This document shows positions 33,812-44,200 of a DNA stretch of 64,000 nucleotides, one piece after another. Source of the stretch: Coemansia sp. RSA 922. Lineage: Eukaryota; Kickxellomycota; Kickxellomycetes; Kickxellales; Kickxellaceae. Each line of letters begins with the position of its first letter. The first letter of the stretch is position 1. The position numbers and the translations under genes are program-made. The notes beneath the pieces are model-generated. The model was not told the origin of the DNA. It searched no databases and worked only from the letters and a program-made list of their open reading frames with translations. The stretch covers positions 43,451-107,450 of the forward strand of contig JANBQS010000001.1 of the NCBI GenBank assembly GCA_027577415.1. The letters run 5' to 3'.

Positions 33812-36800
33812 CTAGTGCGTAAATGTTGTAGCCGGTGCTACATCGCCTCCAATTCCCGTGTAAGTACGGCTAATCTTTTTGAGGAATGCCGACCGGCTCT
33901 TCTCACTCTCGTATACCCGGTCAATTAGCAAAGTGTTGCCATTGCCAAGGTACTGAGCGTTCGATGCTTCCCTTATTTGCCGAGTTGCAGATTGGTTCTG
34001 GTAGGCGCCCTGGGAATATCCCTGTTTCTCGATGTGCCGTCCGGGGAGTAATCCAGATGTCCTCGCGTTATCAAGACGTTGAAGCAGCGAAGGCGTGTTG
34101 GCAGCCATCTCTGTTCGCTTTTGAGAGATCTTGTGCATGTTGGCAAGCATTTGAGCCTCGCTTTCTTGCTTTGAGTAGCCTCCGCCAGCATAGCCATTCG
34201 AATACGCGCTGTGTCTGGCGAGCACAGCCTGGGAGGGCGGCAGTGGACCGTGCTGAGGGACCCAGCCAGGAGCCCGAGATTGGCTAGCCGCCCATTGGCT
34301 GCTGTGAGCCTGCTGGCGGTACCCGTGTCCACCCTGGTCAACTACGGGCACTGGCATGTACCCGGGGGGTCCGTGGGGTGGCGGGTATGCATACTCTGGA
34401 AATGAGGCCCTGTTTCCAGGGCCAGCAGCAGCACCGGCCTGCGGAAGCGGTGGAACTGGAGGAGCTCCTCCCATGGCAAAACCCTTAGCGCGCTGCCTAG
34501 TGGGCAAAGACCCTGGTCTCAGCGAGACAGGTCGCTGTTTGCCAGAGAGTCCAAATGACAGGGTCCGCCGAGGAGGAGGCATGGCGCTTGACTTTGGCGA
34601 CACGCTGCAGTCAGAGCCGTCAAAGTTGATCTCGGTATTTGCGCGCGCGGGTACTCCCGCACTCATACTGGGAGCTGCGCGGCTCTGCCACGACTCGGAG
34701 CTGCCACGCGATTGCTGTGAGTGCAAAGACTGCGCTGCTGCCGACGACGGCCGAACATGCCTGTACAGTGCTGCGCCGGGCTGCAGTCTGGCATTAGTCG
34801 TAGACGAGCGGCCCAATGTGCGGCCGTAGATATCTACCGACTGGTAGTTTGCCTCGCTGACGCTAGCAACTGGCTGGCCATTCTGGTAGGCTCTGTGGCG
34901 CGGAGACTGGAACTGGCCAGGCGTCGGAGTTGCACTGCCATACGCGGCCTGCTGCTGCACCCACTGATCGGCGTAGTTACCGCCGCCATATCCCTGCCAG
35001 CCACCCTGCTGTCCAGCGTAGGCCGCCGCACCAAGAGATACGTGGGATGCCGAGTTGAGGCTTGGGTGGAGGCTCTGGCGCTTGAACAACTGGTATTGAT
35101 GCTGCTGCTCCAGGAAAGCCCGCTGCTGCTCCATCTGCTGGTGCTGTTGCGCGAGCTGCTGCTGAATCAGTGCCTGCTGCTTCGCCAGCTGCATCTTGCG
35201 CCTCTCCTCGAGCTGGGCTGCAAGTGGAATGTCTTGCCGATTCTCGATAATATCGGCAATGCGCACGTTGTCAGCACCCTCTCTGTCTGTGATATTCGCC
35301 CGCTGCTGCTGCCGCTTGTGCTCCTCGGCCATTCGTAGTCGCTCTTGGATCTCGTTAAACTCGCTGAAAACGTCAGTATTGGGGTTTTTCGAATCCTCAG
35401 CCCTGGCGACCGATGTCTGGCTCGCACCGAGTCTCGGCTCAGAGCGACCGCCCGCATCCCTAATGAGACCATCTTTGACTATGTAGCTCATACCTCGCTT
35501 AGCCGAGCCACGCGCATGGCTGATGGATGTGTTGCCACCGACGGTAGAGCCGTCAAGTCGCAGGCGTATTGACTTTAGCGGCGCTACCTTGGCCTCGCTT
35601 TTAACGCGGCGCATCCGACGCACAACCGGTCTACTATCGGCTTCCTTTTGGATAATATCCTTGGCTATCTGACCGCGAATGACCTTGCTGATACCCGTGT
35701 TTGCTGGCTCGACAGGCTCATATTGAATAAGCGTTGCCGATGGCTCTCCAATGTGCTGTCCATCTAGCCTGCCCGTTTTTGTGCGCCAGTCGTATGTAGA
35801 CTTTGGTCGACCGGCGCGGCCAATGCCTGGCAAGACCGAGCGAGAGCTGCTTAGCGAGTCGCTATATTTTGAGAGCAGCGCTGTTTGGATCCCGGATAGC
35901 CCGACTGCGCTGCCGTCGAATGTAAGGCGCTTGGCACCATGCCCGCCGATGGTTGCAGTGCTCTTTCCAAGCTCGGCGTTGCGGCCACCTAGTCGATGGT
36001 GCTCGGGCGAGTTCAACAGCTTGGCTGCCAATGCCTGCTTCTCGGCGCCCTTTACACTTGCCACTTGCTGTTGGCTAGCAGCAAGCACGCCGGGATCACC
36101 GTTCTGGATCACTTGATTGGGATTCAATGCATTCGTGATCTGAGACTGGCCAGGGTACTCGAGTGCTGGCTCAAGCGTGCGAGACCACTCAGCTAGACCC
36201 ATGTTGTCCAGAATCGAGCCAGCATAGTCGGCGACAGAAGAGGTCAAGACAACAACCGGCTTTGTTGGCCTCTCAGTGGTAATAGCACCAGCTAAGCCGC
36301 GGGTAGGAGCTAAGCTGGTGACGGGCTCGGTACTTTGGAGTGGGTAGCCGACGTTCTGTGGCCGCATGTCGCTGCTGCCAAAGCCACTGAACACTGTAGC
36401 AGCTGCCATGACGGGAACTTCTGGCTGCTTCGTGGCTAGTGGAGGATGAGGTCCCTGCGCCAATGTCTCACCCTGCCGTGGCCTCTGTGGGGTTTGCGGA
36501 GAGACCGCCAACGCCTCGGGGCCTTTTTGCAGCGATGGCACCACTGGGCGCAATGGGGCAGCCGCGTGGACAGACACAGACTCGGTGCGGGGTTCAAGCA
36601 GAAAATCAAACATGCTGCCAAAGTCCATACTACCAGGTCCTGCTAGTACAACGCCAGTAGGCATTAGCGCCGAGAAAGTCGCAGTGGGCGGCGCTGGCCG
36701 AACTGAAGGCGCCACTGGTGCAGCCTTTGGCGGAGCAGGCGGTGCTGCCAGTGTTTCAGCCTGGGGGCTCGCCGTAAAGTTACGCGTGTGGTTGTTCTGG

Positions 36801-37612
36801 GTGCTCTTGGATCGAGCAACCGAGGTAACCGCAGAAGGAGGTAGGTCGCCGCTGTCGCCGCCAACGTCAGTAAAGAACGCAGAGGCGTCAAAGTCTTCAA
36901 GCCCCAGCGGTGATTTTAAACTGCCTGGCGAAGAAACGGCTGACAATGGTAGCTGTATGGCAGTGTCATCGCTGAAGCTACTCACCTTCACACTTTTAGG
37001 GTCCTGAATGGGGACCTCGGCCTCGACGCTGCTATGAAGTCCAAGCTCTAATCCCGACAAACCCAGTTTGAGCTTGTTGGCGATCGAGCCGTCCACCGAG
37101 CTGGATGACATGGTCCATGTCGGGATATAAGGTGCAACTCGAGGGACGACGACTGTTGGACTCGAACAAACCGCAATCCCCGGGTCACCGTGCAATTTGG
37201 GCATGTCGGCAAGCCTAGTAGCGCAGTTGGCGATGGTGGATTGTATGGTGAGCAACCAGGCGTTTCGGTCGGCGGGTGTCTGAGCGCGCAACACAAGCGT
37301 GCCACTCGACTTTGTGACAACGACGATGTCCTTTGCGTTCTGCACGGTTACGCTGGACATGTCCGATGGTTCGATAAGCTGTTTGGGCCGCATGCGCGCG
37401 ACTTGGCGAAGGTCGTATCCGCCGACATTACCAATGACCTGAAGCGGTAACTCAGAATTGCGTTGGCCATTCCCGCTGGCACGAAACAGAGAGTCCGATG
37501 AGAGCAACGCTAGGCCATGCAGATCGAGAAGAAACAAGCACTTGTTCCAGCCGTAGAAGCGGTTTTTCTTCTGCAGAAAGCCGATGGCACTCTTGTCGCT
37601 GTTGTTGGCCAT
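33812..37612 (-). CDS. PH-domain protein with Gln-rich coiled coil
   Basis: An intronless frame of 1266 residues. A pleckstrin-homology domain lies near residues 7-128: IGFLQKKNRFYGWNKCLFLL, the core strands, and an ending in ADRNAWLLTIQSTI, the conserved C-terminal helix with its Trp. The middle is Pro/Ser/Ala-rich. A predicted coiled coil, rich in Gln and charged residues, lies at about 750-850 (EFNEIQERLRMAEEHKRQQQ, then repeated QQ units). The C-terminus is Pro/Gly/Tyr/Gln-rich. PH domains bind phosphoinositides or proteins, so a membrane- or cortex-associated scaffold is likely, but I do not recognise a named family. Just upstream (37630) a T-rich acceptor with a GCTAAT branch-like site suggests a 5'UTR intron; its donor was not identified. 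Confidence 0.8.
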   Translation of the reverse strand: MANNSDKSAIGFLQKKNRFYGWNKCLFLLDLHGLALLSSDSLFRASGNGQRNSELPLQVIGNVGGYDLRQVARMRPKQLIEPSDMSSVTVQNAKDIVVVTKSSGTLVLRAQTPADRNAWLLTIQSTIANCATRLADMPKLHGDPGIAVCSSPTVVVPRVAPYIPTWTMSSSSVDGSIANKLKLGLSGLELGLHSSVEAEVPIQDPKSVKVSSFSDDTAIQLPLSAVSSPGSLKSPLGLEDFDASAFFTDVGGDSGDLPPSAVTSVARSKSTQNNHTRNFTASPQAETLAAPPAPPKAAPVAPSVRPAPPTATFSALMPTGVVLAGPGSMDFGSMFDFLLEPRTESVSVHAAAPLRPVVPSLQKGPEALAVSPQTPQRPRQGETLAQGPHPPLATKQPEVPVMAAATVFSGFGSSDMRPQNVGYPLQSTEPVTSLAPTRGLAGAITTERPTKPVVVLTSSVADYAGSILDNMGLAEWSRTLEPALEYPGQSQITNALNPNQVIQNGDPGVLAASQQQVASVKGAEKQALAAKLLNSPEHHRLGGRNAELGKSTATIGGHGAKRLTFDGSAVGLSGIQTALLSKYSDSLSSSRSVLPGIGRAGRPKSTYDWRTKTGRLDGQHIGEPSATLIQYEPVEPANTGISKVIRGQIAKDIIQKEADSRPVVRRMRRVKSEAKVAPLKSIRLRLDGSTVGGNTSISHARGSAKRGMSYIVKDGLIRDAGGRSEPRLGASQTSVARAEDSKNPNTDVFSEFNEIQERLRMAEEHKRQQQRANITDREGADNVRIADIIENRQDIPLAAQLEERRKMQLAKQQALIQQQLAQQHQQMEQQRAFLEQQHQYQLFKRQSLHPSLNSASHVSLGAAAYAGQQGGWQGYGGGNYADQWVQQQAAYGSATPTPGQFQSPRHRAYQNGQPVASVSEANYQSVDIYGRTLGRSSTTNARLQPGAALYRHVRPSSAAAQSLHSQQSRGSSESWQSRAAPSMSAGVPARANTEINFDGSDCSVSPKSSAMPPPRRTLSFGLSGKQRPVSLRPGSLPTRQRAKGFAMGGAPPVPPLPQAGAAAGPGNRASFPEYAYPPPHGPPGYMPVPVVDQGGHGYRQQAHSSQWAASQSRAPGWVPQHGPLPPSQAVLARHSAYSNGYAGGGYSKQESEAQMLANMHKISQKRTEMAANTPSLLQRLDNARTSGLLPGRHIEKQGYSQGAYQNQSATRQIREASNAQYLGNGNTLLIDRVYESEKSRSAFLKKISRTYTGIGGDVAPATTFTH

Positions 37613-38344
37613 TGTTGCTACAAACCGAGTCTAAAAAAAAGAGAGATCGCAAATGAGAAATTAGCGGCTATTGAAATCCTTAGCGATCGTTGTAAGACAG
37701 CGCGAGAGCTGCAGCAGATGGCGGATCTGTCAACTTGCCTTGATTAGGTTTCGCTAGGCTGGCCGCACAGAGCAGTGCGGATAGAGAACAATTACAAAGT
37801 AGAAGCCTTAGAAATGAGGAACAAAGCAAAGAAAGCGGGTGATAAAGAGAAAGTTATCAAGGGTAACCAAGTCAAGTAACAAGAGCCTCCGCAGCGAGTA
37901 TTGCAAAAGAATAAGTGAGGGGATTTGGAGACAGCGTGAGGCCATGTGCTGCGCAATATAGAGTTATTAGTTGTGAAATGTGCGTCACGCGTGCTTCTTC
38001 ACGCCATACGCCAGCAACAAACCCCCCACATTCCTTGAAATAGCTAAGCAATCTCCTCGACTTTTAATGCAAGTAGCGTGGCTACAAATAAATGAGCCTC
38101 ATGCTCACTCACACACATATCCTCAAATACCAGAGTTGCTAATCCAATGGTACAGATTGCTCGCTGATTTGCAGAACAGATCAATGTTGACAGTTTCACG
38201 CAGGCAACCTGGTTATTACTCTTTTTTTTGGGCAACTTGGTACGATCAAGTAATAGTCGAGAGTATATTTGTGAATGAGAGGGCTGAGAAGTAAAGAGAA
38301 TGGAAAATAAATGATAGAGTAATAGAAAAGCGCCGCAAGCTGTG
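37613..38344 (-). promoter_or_regulatory. Promoter and leader of the PH-domain gene; 3' flank of the GH20 pseudoenzyme gene
   Basis: The part next to 37612 contains a probable 5'UTR splice acceptor on the minus strand (T-run then TAG ending at 37631). The remainder is AT-rich with short unconvincing frames on both strands. No gene seen. Confidence 0.4.
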
Positions 38345-40006
38345 CTAAGGTGCTACTGCATGCATACACGCTTCTGGATGGCGAACACACCACAGAGGGG
38401 CGATCGGCTCGGCCATGATGCCGCGGGCTACCATGCGGAAGCGGTGCTCTGTCAGGCGCGGCGCTACCTTGGCCACATCTCGAGTGGTATTAGTGATAGG
38501 GTCTATGTTGCCCGACCACATAATCTCGGCAAATGCCGACGCACGAGGCCACAAGTAGCGATCCACAGTGGTCTCATCCGACTGCGCCGACCACAATGCC
38601 ACTTCACCGCCCAGAACGAGCTTCTGCTTCTCGGGTTCGGTGATGTTTGTCAGTGGATTATAGCTGTACATTTGCTGCCAGCCCTTGAAGGGGTCACACC
38701 ACGAATTACCCTCAAAGTTGGACAGCCACGAGCCGTGCCCACAGTCGAGGTAGTATCTGTTCCATGGCGAGGCAATAACGCGGTATCCCTTGTCGACAAT
38801 CTTGCTGACCGAGTCCTCGTTGACCCAGGCCTGTATAATGGTGGTGTTTTTGGCGGTTAGGTTGAAGTTCAGCACTGCTTCCTCGCGGAGGAGTGGAATC
38901 TTGCCCAGGTCGCTGATTTTCCCAATCATCTGCGCGTACCAGCCAACCATCAGTGATTCGACGCTTTCGCCAGGGTGGTCGCGGACATAGAGCTCGATGG
39001 TTGGGTCCGACCTCCAACACTCGAGGTTCAGCGAGCCGCCGCCCATGTGGAAGCCGAGATCGACGAACAGACGGCTGTACTCAGAGAGTATGTCAAAGGC
39101 AAAGGTGACCGCACGAGGGTCAGCAATGTTGAGCTGTCCGCTGGGTGGCTCCGCAGCAAATTTGTCCCAGTTCGGTTGCTTGTTGAGGCAGCTCATGATC
39201 TCGGGGTGAGCCTCGCCAACGACAAAGGTGCTTCCAGGCATGTCGAACTCGGGCATCACACGGATGGCTCTGTTTTTAGCATAGTTGATTACCTTCTTGA
39301 CGTCATCATACGAATACCGCATGTCGAGCGAGTAAGCGCCCTTCTCGTTCAGCTCGGGGTGAACCTTGGACTCGATGGGCCAAGAGAACGCGCCGACAGC
39401 GTACCAGTGAAGTGTATTGAGCTTGTTGTAAGCCATGGCGTCCAAAGTGCGCAGAATCGCGTCGATGTGGTAAAAGTTGCGAGAGGTGTCCAGCAGCACG
39501 CCGCGATGTGGGAATTTGGGCGCGTCGACAATCTTGATAGGCGCGTTCTTGATAATCTTTCGGCCGGTGTTAGAGACAATAAGTTGCGAAAACGACTCGA
39601 GGCCACGCACGGCACCAAAGGGCGTTTTGGCGCTAATGACAGCCTTTCCCTCAATGGGCACATCGAGAGTGTACGATTCGTCGGTTTCAAGGTCCAGCAC
39701 ATCCTGGGACGACTGAACGTCGACCTCCAGCGCGTAGAGCATTCCCGATGTCTTTAGCGTGCTCTCGTTAAAATCGTAGGGTGACTCAAAGTACTCGTGC
39801 TCAATGAGGTATTGGTAGCGCTCGATTGCGGCGTTGATGACCGAGCTAGACGTGACGTTGGCTTTTATCATAAAGTCGCTGCGCTTAATCTCGACGCCGA
39901 TTTTACCATCCTGGTACGATGCGGGTATTGGCCAAAGGGCCTGGGCTGTTGACGCAACAGCAACAATGACAGCAGCCAGCGTGCCAGGTAGAAGATTTGG
40001 CCGCAT
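38345..40006 (-). CDS. Secreted GH20 hexosaminidase homologue lacking catalytic residues (predicted pseudoenzyme)
   Basis: An intronless frame of 553 residues with a signal peptide (LAAVIVAVASTAQA, cleavage near residue 23) and full-length GH20 architecture: the N-terminal alpha/beta domain, then a TIM barrel from about residue 165. It aligns with the paralogue at 49412-51043 end to end. The active site is rebuilt: the catalytic HLGGDE reads HMGGGS (residues 320-325), so both the Asp and the Glu acid/base are gone. WHxVDAQSW reads WYAVGAFSW (201-209), DMPGHT reads DMPGST, the MTWEE Trp region differs, and LWSEQSD reads LWSAQSD. The barrel arginine (LLDTSRN), YYLDCGHG, SWCDPF and the tail RGIMAEP are kept. 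With an intact frame this should fold but not hydrolyse; carbohydrate binding or regulation is inference. A TATATAG lies on the minus strand about 215 bases before the ATG. Confidence 0.9.
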   Translation of the reverse strand: MRPNLLPGTLAAVIVAVASTAQALWPIPASYQDGKIGVEIKRSDFMIKANVTSSSVINAAIERYQYLIEHEYFESPYDFNESTLKTSGMLYALEVDVQSSQDVLDLETDESYTLDVPIEGKAVISAKTPFGAVRGLESFSQLIVSNTGRKIIKNAPIKIVDAPKFPHRGVLLDTSRNFYHIDAILRTLDAMAYNKLNTLHWYAVGAFSWPIESKVHPELNEKGAYSLDMRYSYDDVKKVINYAKNRAIRVMPEFDMPGSTFVVGEAHPEIMSCLNKQPNWDKFAAEPPSGQLNIADPRAVTFAFDILSEYSRLFVDLGFHMGGGSLNLECWRSDPTIELYVRDHPGESVESLMVGWYAQMIGKISDLGKIPLLREEAVLNFNLTAKNTTIIQAWVNEDSVSKIVDKGYRVIASPWNRYYLDCGHGSWLSNFEGNSWCDPFKGWQQMYSYNPLTNITEPEKQKLVLGGEVALWSAQSDETTVDRYLWPRASAFAEIMWSGNIDPITNTTRDVAKVAPRLTEHRFRMVARGIMAEPIAPLWCVRHPEACMHAVAP

Positions 40007-41285
40007 TGACAGATGGATGATAGCAATAAAACAATACAGATACGGAGATGCTAATATTATTGAACAAGAACTTGAAATAAGGAGAAGTTAAAAAAAATGA
40101 TGGACACAGATCGGACTTTAGCGTCAGGGTCGGAGGAATGTGTTTGCTTTGAATATCGAAAAAAAACGCAAGGAATGTAGCGACATCTCCGGGCTTACCA
40201 GTGTCCATACCAAGAGAATGTTTTCTATATACTTTGTCATGGCGGTAGACAGAATGAAGTTTGTTACTCGCACATGACTGTTACTAGCGGTGCTAAACAC
40301 ACCATGATCATCACGAACCCCCGCAATGGTGACCCGCATTCTCGGCCACAACATCTGCCAAAATATTTACGCGTTGCGAGCAGCAGCGCGTGAGAAGCGG
40401 GGGTGGGCCAAAATGTCAAACGGTCTGAGAGGAGAGAGGGGAGTCCAAGCGCATACTGGTGCTTGTATTTTCGCAGTAGTCAATCCCGTCGCGCCTATTC
40501 GTGGGCAGCACGGTATAAAGCAGTAAATTCAGACAACAAAGGGGCCAAGCTCGCTCGCTTGCTCGCTCAAGGTAGGGTAGGGTTTGAGAGTTACCTGTTG
40601 CGGGTACTATTAGATTTATATCATCGCGATGCCAGCAGACCATGTTCAGCGCATGGCTAAAATAGTGACCAAGCTGCACGAGCTGCATGAACCGCAAAAA
40701 AAATAAAGTCGATAAGTTGGTCATGTGTACGCCTGCTGTTGTGGCGGGCTGTGGCGAAATTCAGCCGGCACAAGTTGTCAACTGGGCGAAGCGTTGCTGG
40801 ACTAAGCAGTAGTAAAGGACCACATGTCTCCCACAAAGACGAACAGCGCACGAGGATTGGCGCAGACCACTTTCTCTGCGAGCCGTCTTTCTCAGATGAT
40901 CGCGAGTCGTGTTTGTGTTTACCCAAACACATGTTGGCCATCTCGAGACAGCACCCCCTGTCCCTAGCATTAGCGCCCCTTGACAGTGTGTTGTGCTTTT
41001 TTTTACATATCTTGTTATTGTAATTTCTGCTCTCTCTTATTTTATTTTTATTTTTCAGCCTCCGTCTCTCTCAGTCCGTTTTGGCTCTTCGAAAGGGAAC
41101 GGCTCTCGTTAGCAGTCCTCTGCCGCGAATTTTGACCCCGCGATTACCACTGCTAGCGTTCTTGTTGTGTCATTGTTGCCGGTGGAGAGCAATTGCTGGA
41201 CTTCACAGGCTACGAAGCGAATTAAGGCGCCGTCTTACATTTGGGTGAGAGGGTCATTCGCGCGAGTACAAAAATAGCTGCACTT
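40007..41285. promoter_or_regulatory. Divergent intergenic region between the GH20 pseudoenzyme and the MIT-domain gene
   Basis: 1279 bases with no convincing gene. The GH20 side has a TATATAG element (minus strand, near 40221-40230). The MIT side has a T-rich stretch (ATTTTATTTTTATTTTTCAG, 41039-41058) that resembles a splice acceptor and may end a 5'UTR intron. Short frames on both strands lack recognisable features. Confidence 0.45.
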
Positions 41286-44200
41286 ATGCGCGGTTCAGCT
41301 GCAAGTGGGGATGAGAGCACGGCGATGGAGGTTGCCGGCCGACAAAGCCTGCAGGCCGCCCACGGTGAGGCAGACAGGGGTTCTGCTAGTCTGGCCGACC
41401 ACGGTACATCTGGAGCTGGCTCAATAGCAACGTCTCCTACGGCGGCTCCAGATTCAGGATCCAGCGGAGGCAACAACACGCGCTCTTTTCGCTTTCTCTT
41501 AACACTTGCCCTGCGCAAGGCCCAAACCGCTGTCACGTTAGACAATGGCGGACACGTAGAAGAGGCAATTAGGACATACCGCGAGGCAATCAGTATGCTC
41601 GGCTTGGTGCTAAGCCGGACGAACGAGGAGGACGGGCGTCAGCGACTTTTGCATTTCGTAAGTATCATTTCGGCAGACATGCGTGAGGCTTGCGGGCTAG
41701 TGCTTATATTGTGCACAGCATGAGAGTAGGCGGCAGGGGGGGTACAGCTTCTCATTGCCTACTTGTTGCTCTCTCCATTGTTCGCGTTTTAGCACCAGCA
41801 CAATGAGTGCCCAGGGGCCAGGACACTTGTACTTGCAAATTTACTGCCATTTAGTGCCATTTAATGCAGCGCTGTACAATTGCTATGCAGGACAGCTTGC
41901 TTATATTGCATTGGCCTCGGAAGGCAGCAACCATTTTGCTAATATTCTGCCATTACTTGCTCATCCGGCTGTCATATCATCTGCGTTGTAGCGGCAAACG
42001 TACTCTGATCGAGTCTCGGTTCTCTCGTCGCTTAGGCCACCAGCGGCTGAGGCACACTCTAGTGGCAACCCCACATCGCCGCAAACGCGCGACTTTCAAG
42101 CAGAAGGTCGTACCCCGACTACTCCGACTGACAATCAAGGCGCTATACACAGGCCCGGCGATACCACTCCCGTCGCTGGAGATCAGCAAAATGGAAGCCG
42201 CAATCGCACACCCATGGCACCTGCGTCGCCTTTAACTATCCCTGAGCGCACGCTCGAGCGGCCACCTGCAATTAACACTAGTGGTGCCTTTGCAGCCAAG
42301 CGCAGTGGTAGCGAAAGTGGCTCGGCGACTGGATCGCCTACTACTTGGCGCTCGTCTCCCAGCCGCGAGGCCCCTACGCTGTCGCCAGTAATTCTAAACA
42401 AACCATTGCCACCCCTGATTACCGGGGAGAAGAGCCCACGGATCATTGCGCGAAAAACCAGTATGGCTTCGCTGGTCAGTAGCGCTCAGTCCGACTTGCA
42501 CCAACCGTCTTTAATAAGCGCTGAAGAGGAAGACGAGGCTGAGACAGAGCCGACAAGCGCTGCGGGCAGGCCCAGCACTGGCGGCAGTGCCATTCCAGTC
42601 GCCTCGCCCTCGGTCGGAAACGCTGAGGAGCAAGGAGGTAGTAGTAGTGCTAAGCGATCTGAAGATCTAAAGGCCGACAAGCGCAAGGCTAAGGACGACG
42701 AAAAGGCCAATCGGCGACAGAGCATCAAAAACCAGCGGAGCCTTCCTGCAATGTTTGGCATAGGTCTCAAGTCAAAGGCCGAGCCCAAGAGTGCACCGCC
42801 CGTTCCACAGCTGCCAGCCGCCGAAAGCGCCAATGGCCCGAATCTAGGTCGCCGCCTGTTTGGCGCGCTCAGGAGCAACCAGAATAGCGAGTCGCAGACA
42901 GCCAAGCCAGCAACTGTCTCTAATGATGCCGATAACTCACCTAAACGAAGCTCTGCTCGGCGAAACACCAACATGAGCACTGAAAGTGGAGTAATGGCTG
43001 ACTCGCTGTTGCAGTCTGATCCAGCTATCGAGTCGCCAGACGCTACGCGAGATGTGTCCCGCAGGCCTTCAGTTGCAAACAGCTCTATCATGGCTACAGT
43101 GGTCGCCCCAACCGACGAGGACATTGCCATGGTCGACACTCGCTTGAATGGCGTTGCTGAGCGCGCGTCAGTCGACGCTGAGGTCCCGCCACCCACACCA
43201 CCAAAGAACTCGCCACCCGCATCGTCAAAGGCTGCACCAGCACTGACAGCGGCGTCATCGACGCAGACGCTGACTAGGGAGCAGAAACGGCAGAGCAATG
43301 CTGCGCATCGACTTGCTGGGCTCTTCAAGCGCAAGCCTTCTATTCCCGATATTCCGGTGTCTGGCGTGCAAGCCTACCCGAAACTTGGACTGGAGTCTAG
43401 CAAGCAAGGTGGACCAGGTCAGCAGCAACAGCCTATGCCAGCTTCTGCTGCGCACCACATTTTGCCAAAGGACCGCCGCCTATCTACATCTGCGTCGACT
43501 CCCAACTTGATCGAGGCTGCCGCTGCCGCTGCCAATAGCGACCAGCCAGCGCTGGCCGTGTATGCAGCTACTGAGCGCGGCGACATCCCGCCAATGCCTG
43601 CTCCACCCACACTTCGGCCAAGTATCTCGGGCGTCACCGGTACGGCCAACCCAACTGTTGATTTTGCTGCCGAGAGCAACTTCAACGAGAGCAAGCAGTT
43701 GGACTTGCAACGCAAAACCCGTGGTGATTCGCTAAGCGATGCCGCGCTATCGAGCAACACGAGTTTGTTGCGCATTGACGAGCGCCGACTTATGCGCCAA
43801 GTTCAGCAGCCACAAGGCTCCATGCGGCCACCGCTGAAGATTGCTACCAGATCGGCTGCTGACGTATCAATGTTTGTCCCAGACACGATGTCCCTGCCGA
43901 GCGCTCCATTGACGGCCAGTGTCGATGGTGGTGCTGTGCGTAGTCGCAAGTCGAGTGTTGCGGCGCCTGGCGGATCGCAGTCGATTTTGTTGCGTAGTGG
44001 CAACGCGGGTTCTACCGCTGCTAGTGGACAGGCGTCTTACGGACGACCCACATTGGTAGATATTGAGGAAGACCAGCGGCTGGAGATGTTTGAGCCTCAC
44101 TTTGGTACGTTCCACCAGGACATTGGGCCAGCCCCGCCAAAGTCTAGCCCCCTGTCATCGCTCTGGTTTGTTGCCACGCTACATCGGTCAATGGTTAGCA

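Noticed and set aside
41864..42235. A 123-residue frame crossing the MIT-gene intron
   Set aside because: It is a shadow; the phase-0 splice at 41657/41992 rebuilds a complete MIT domain instead.
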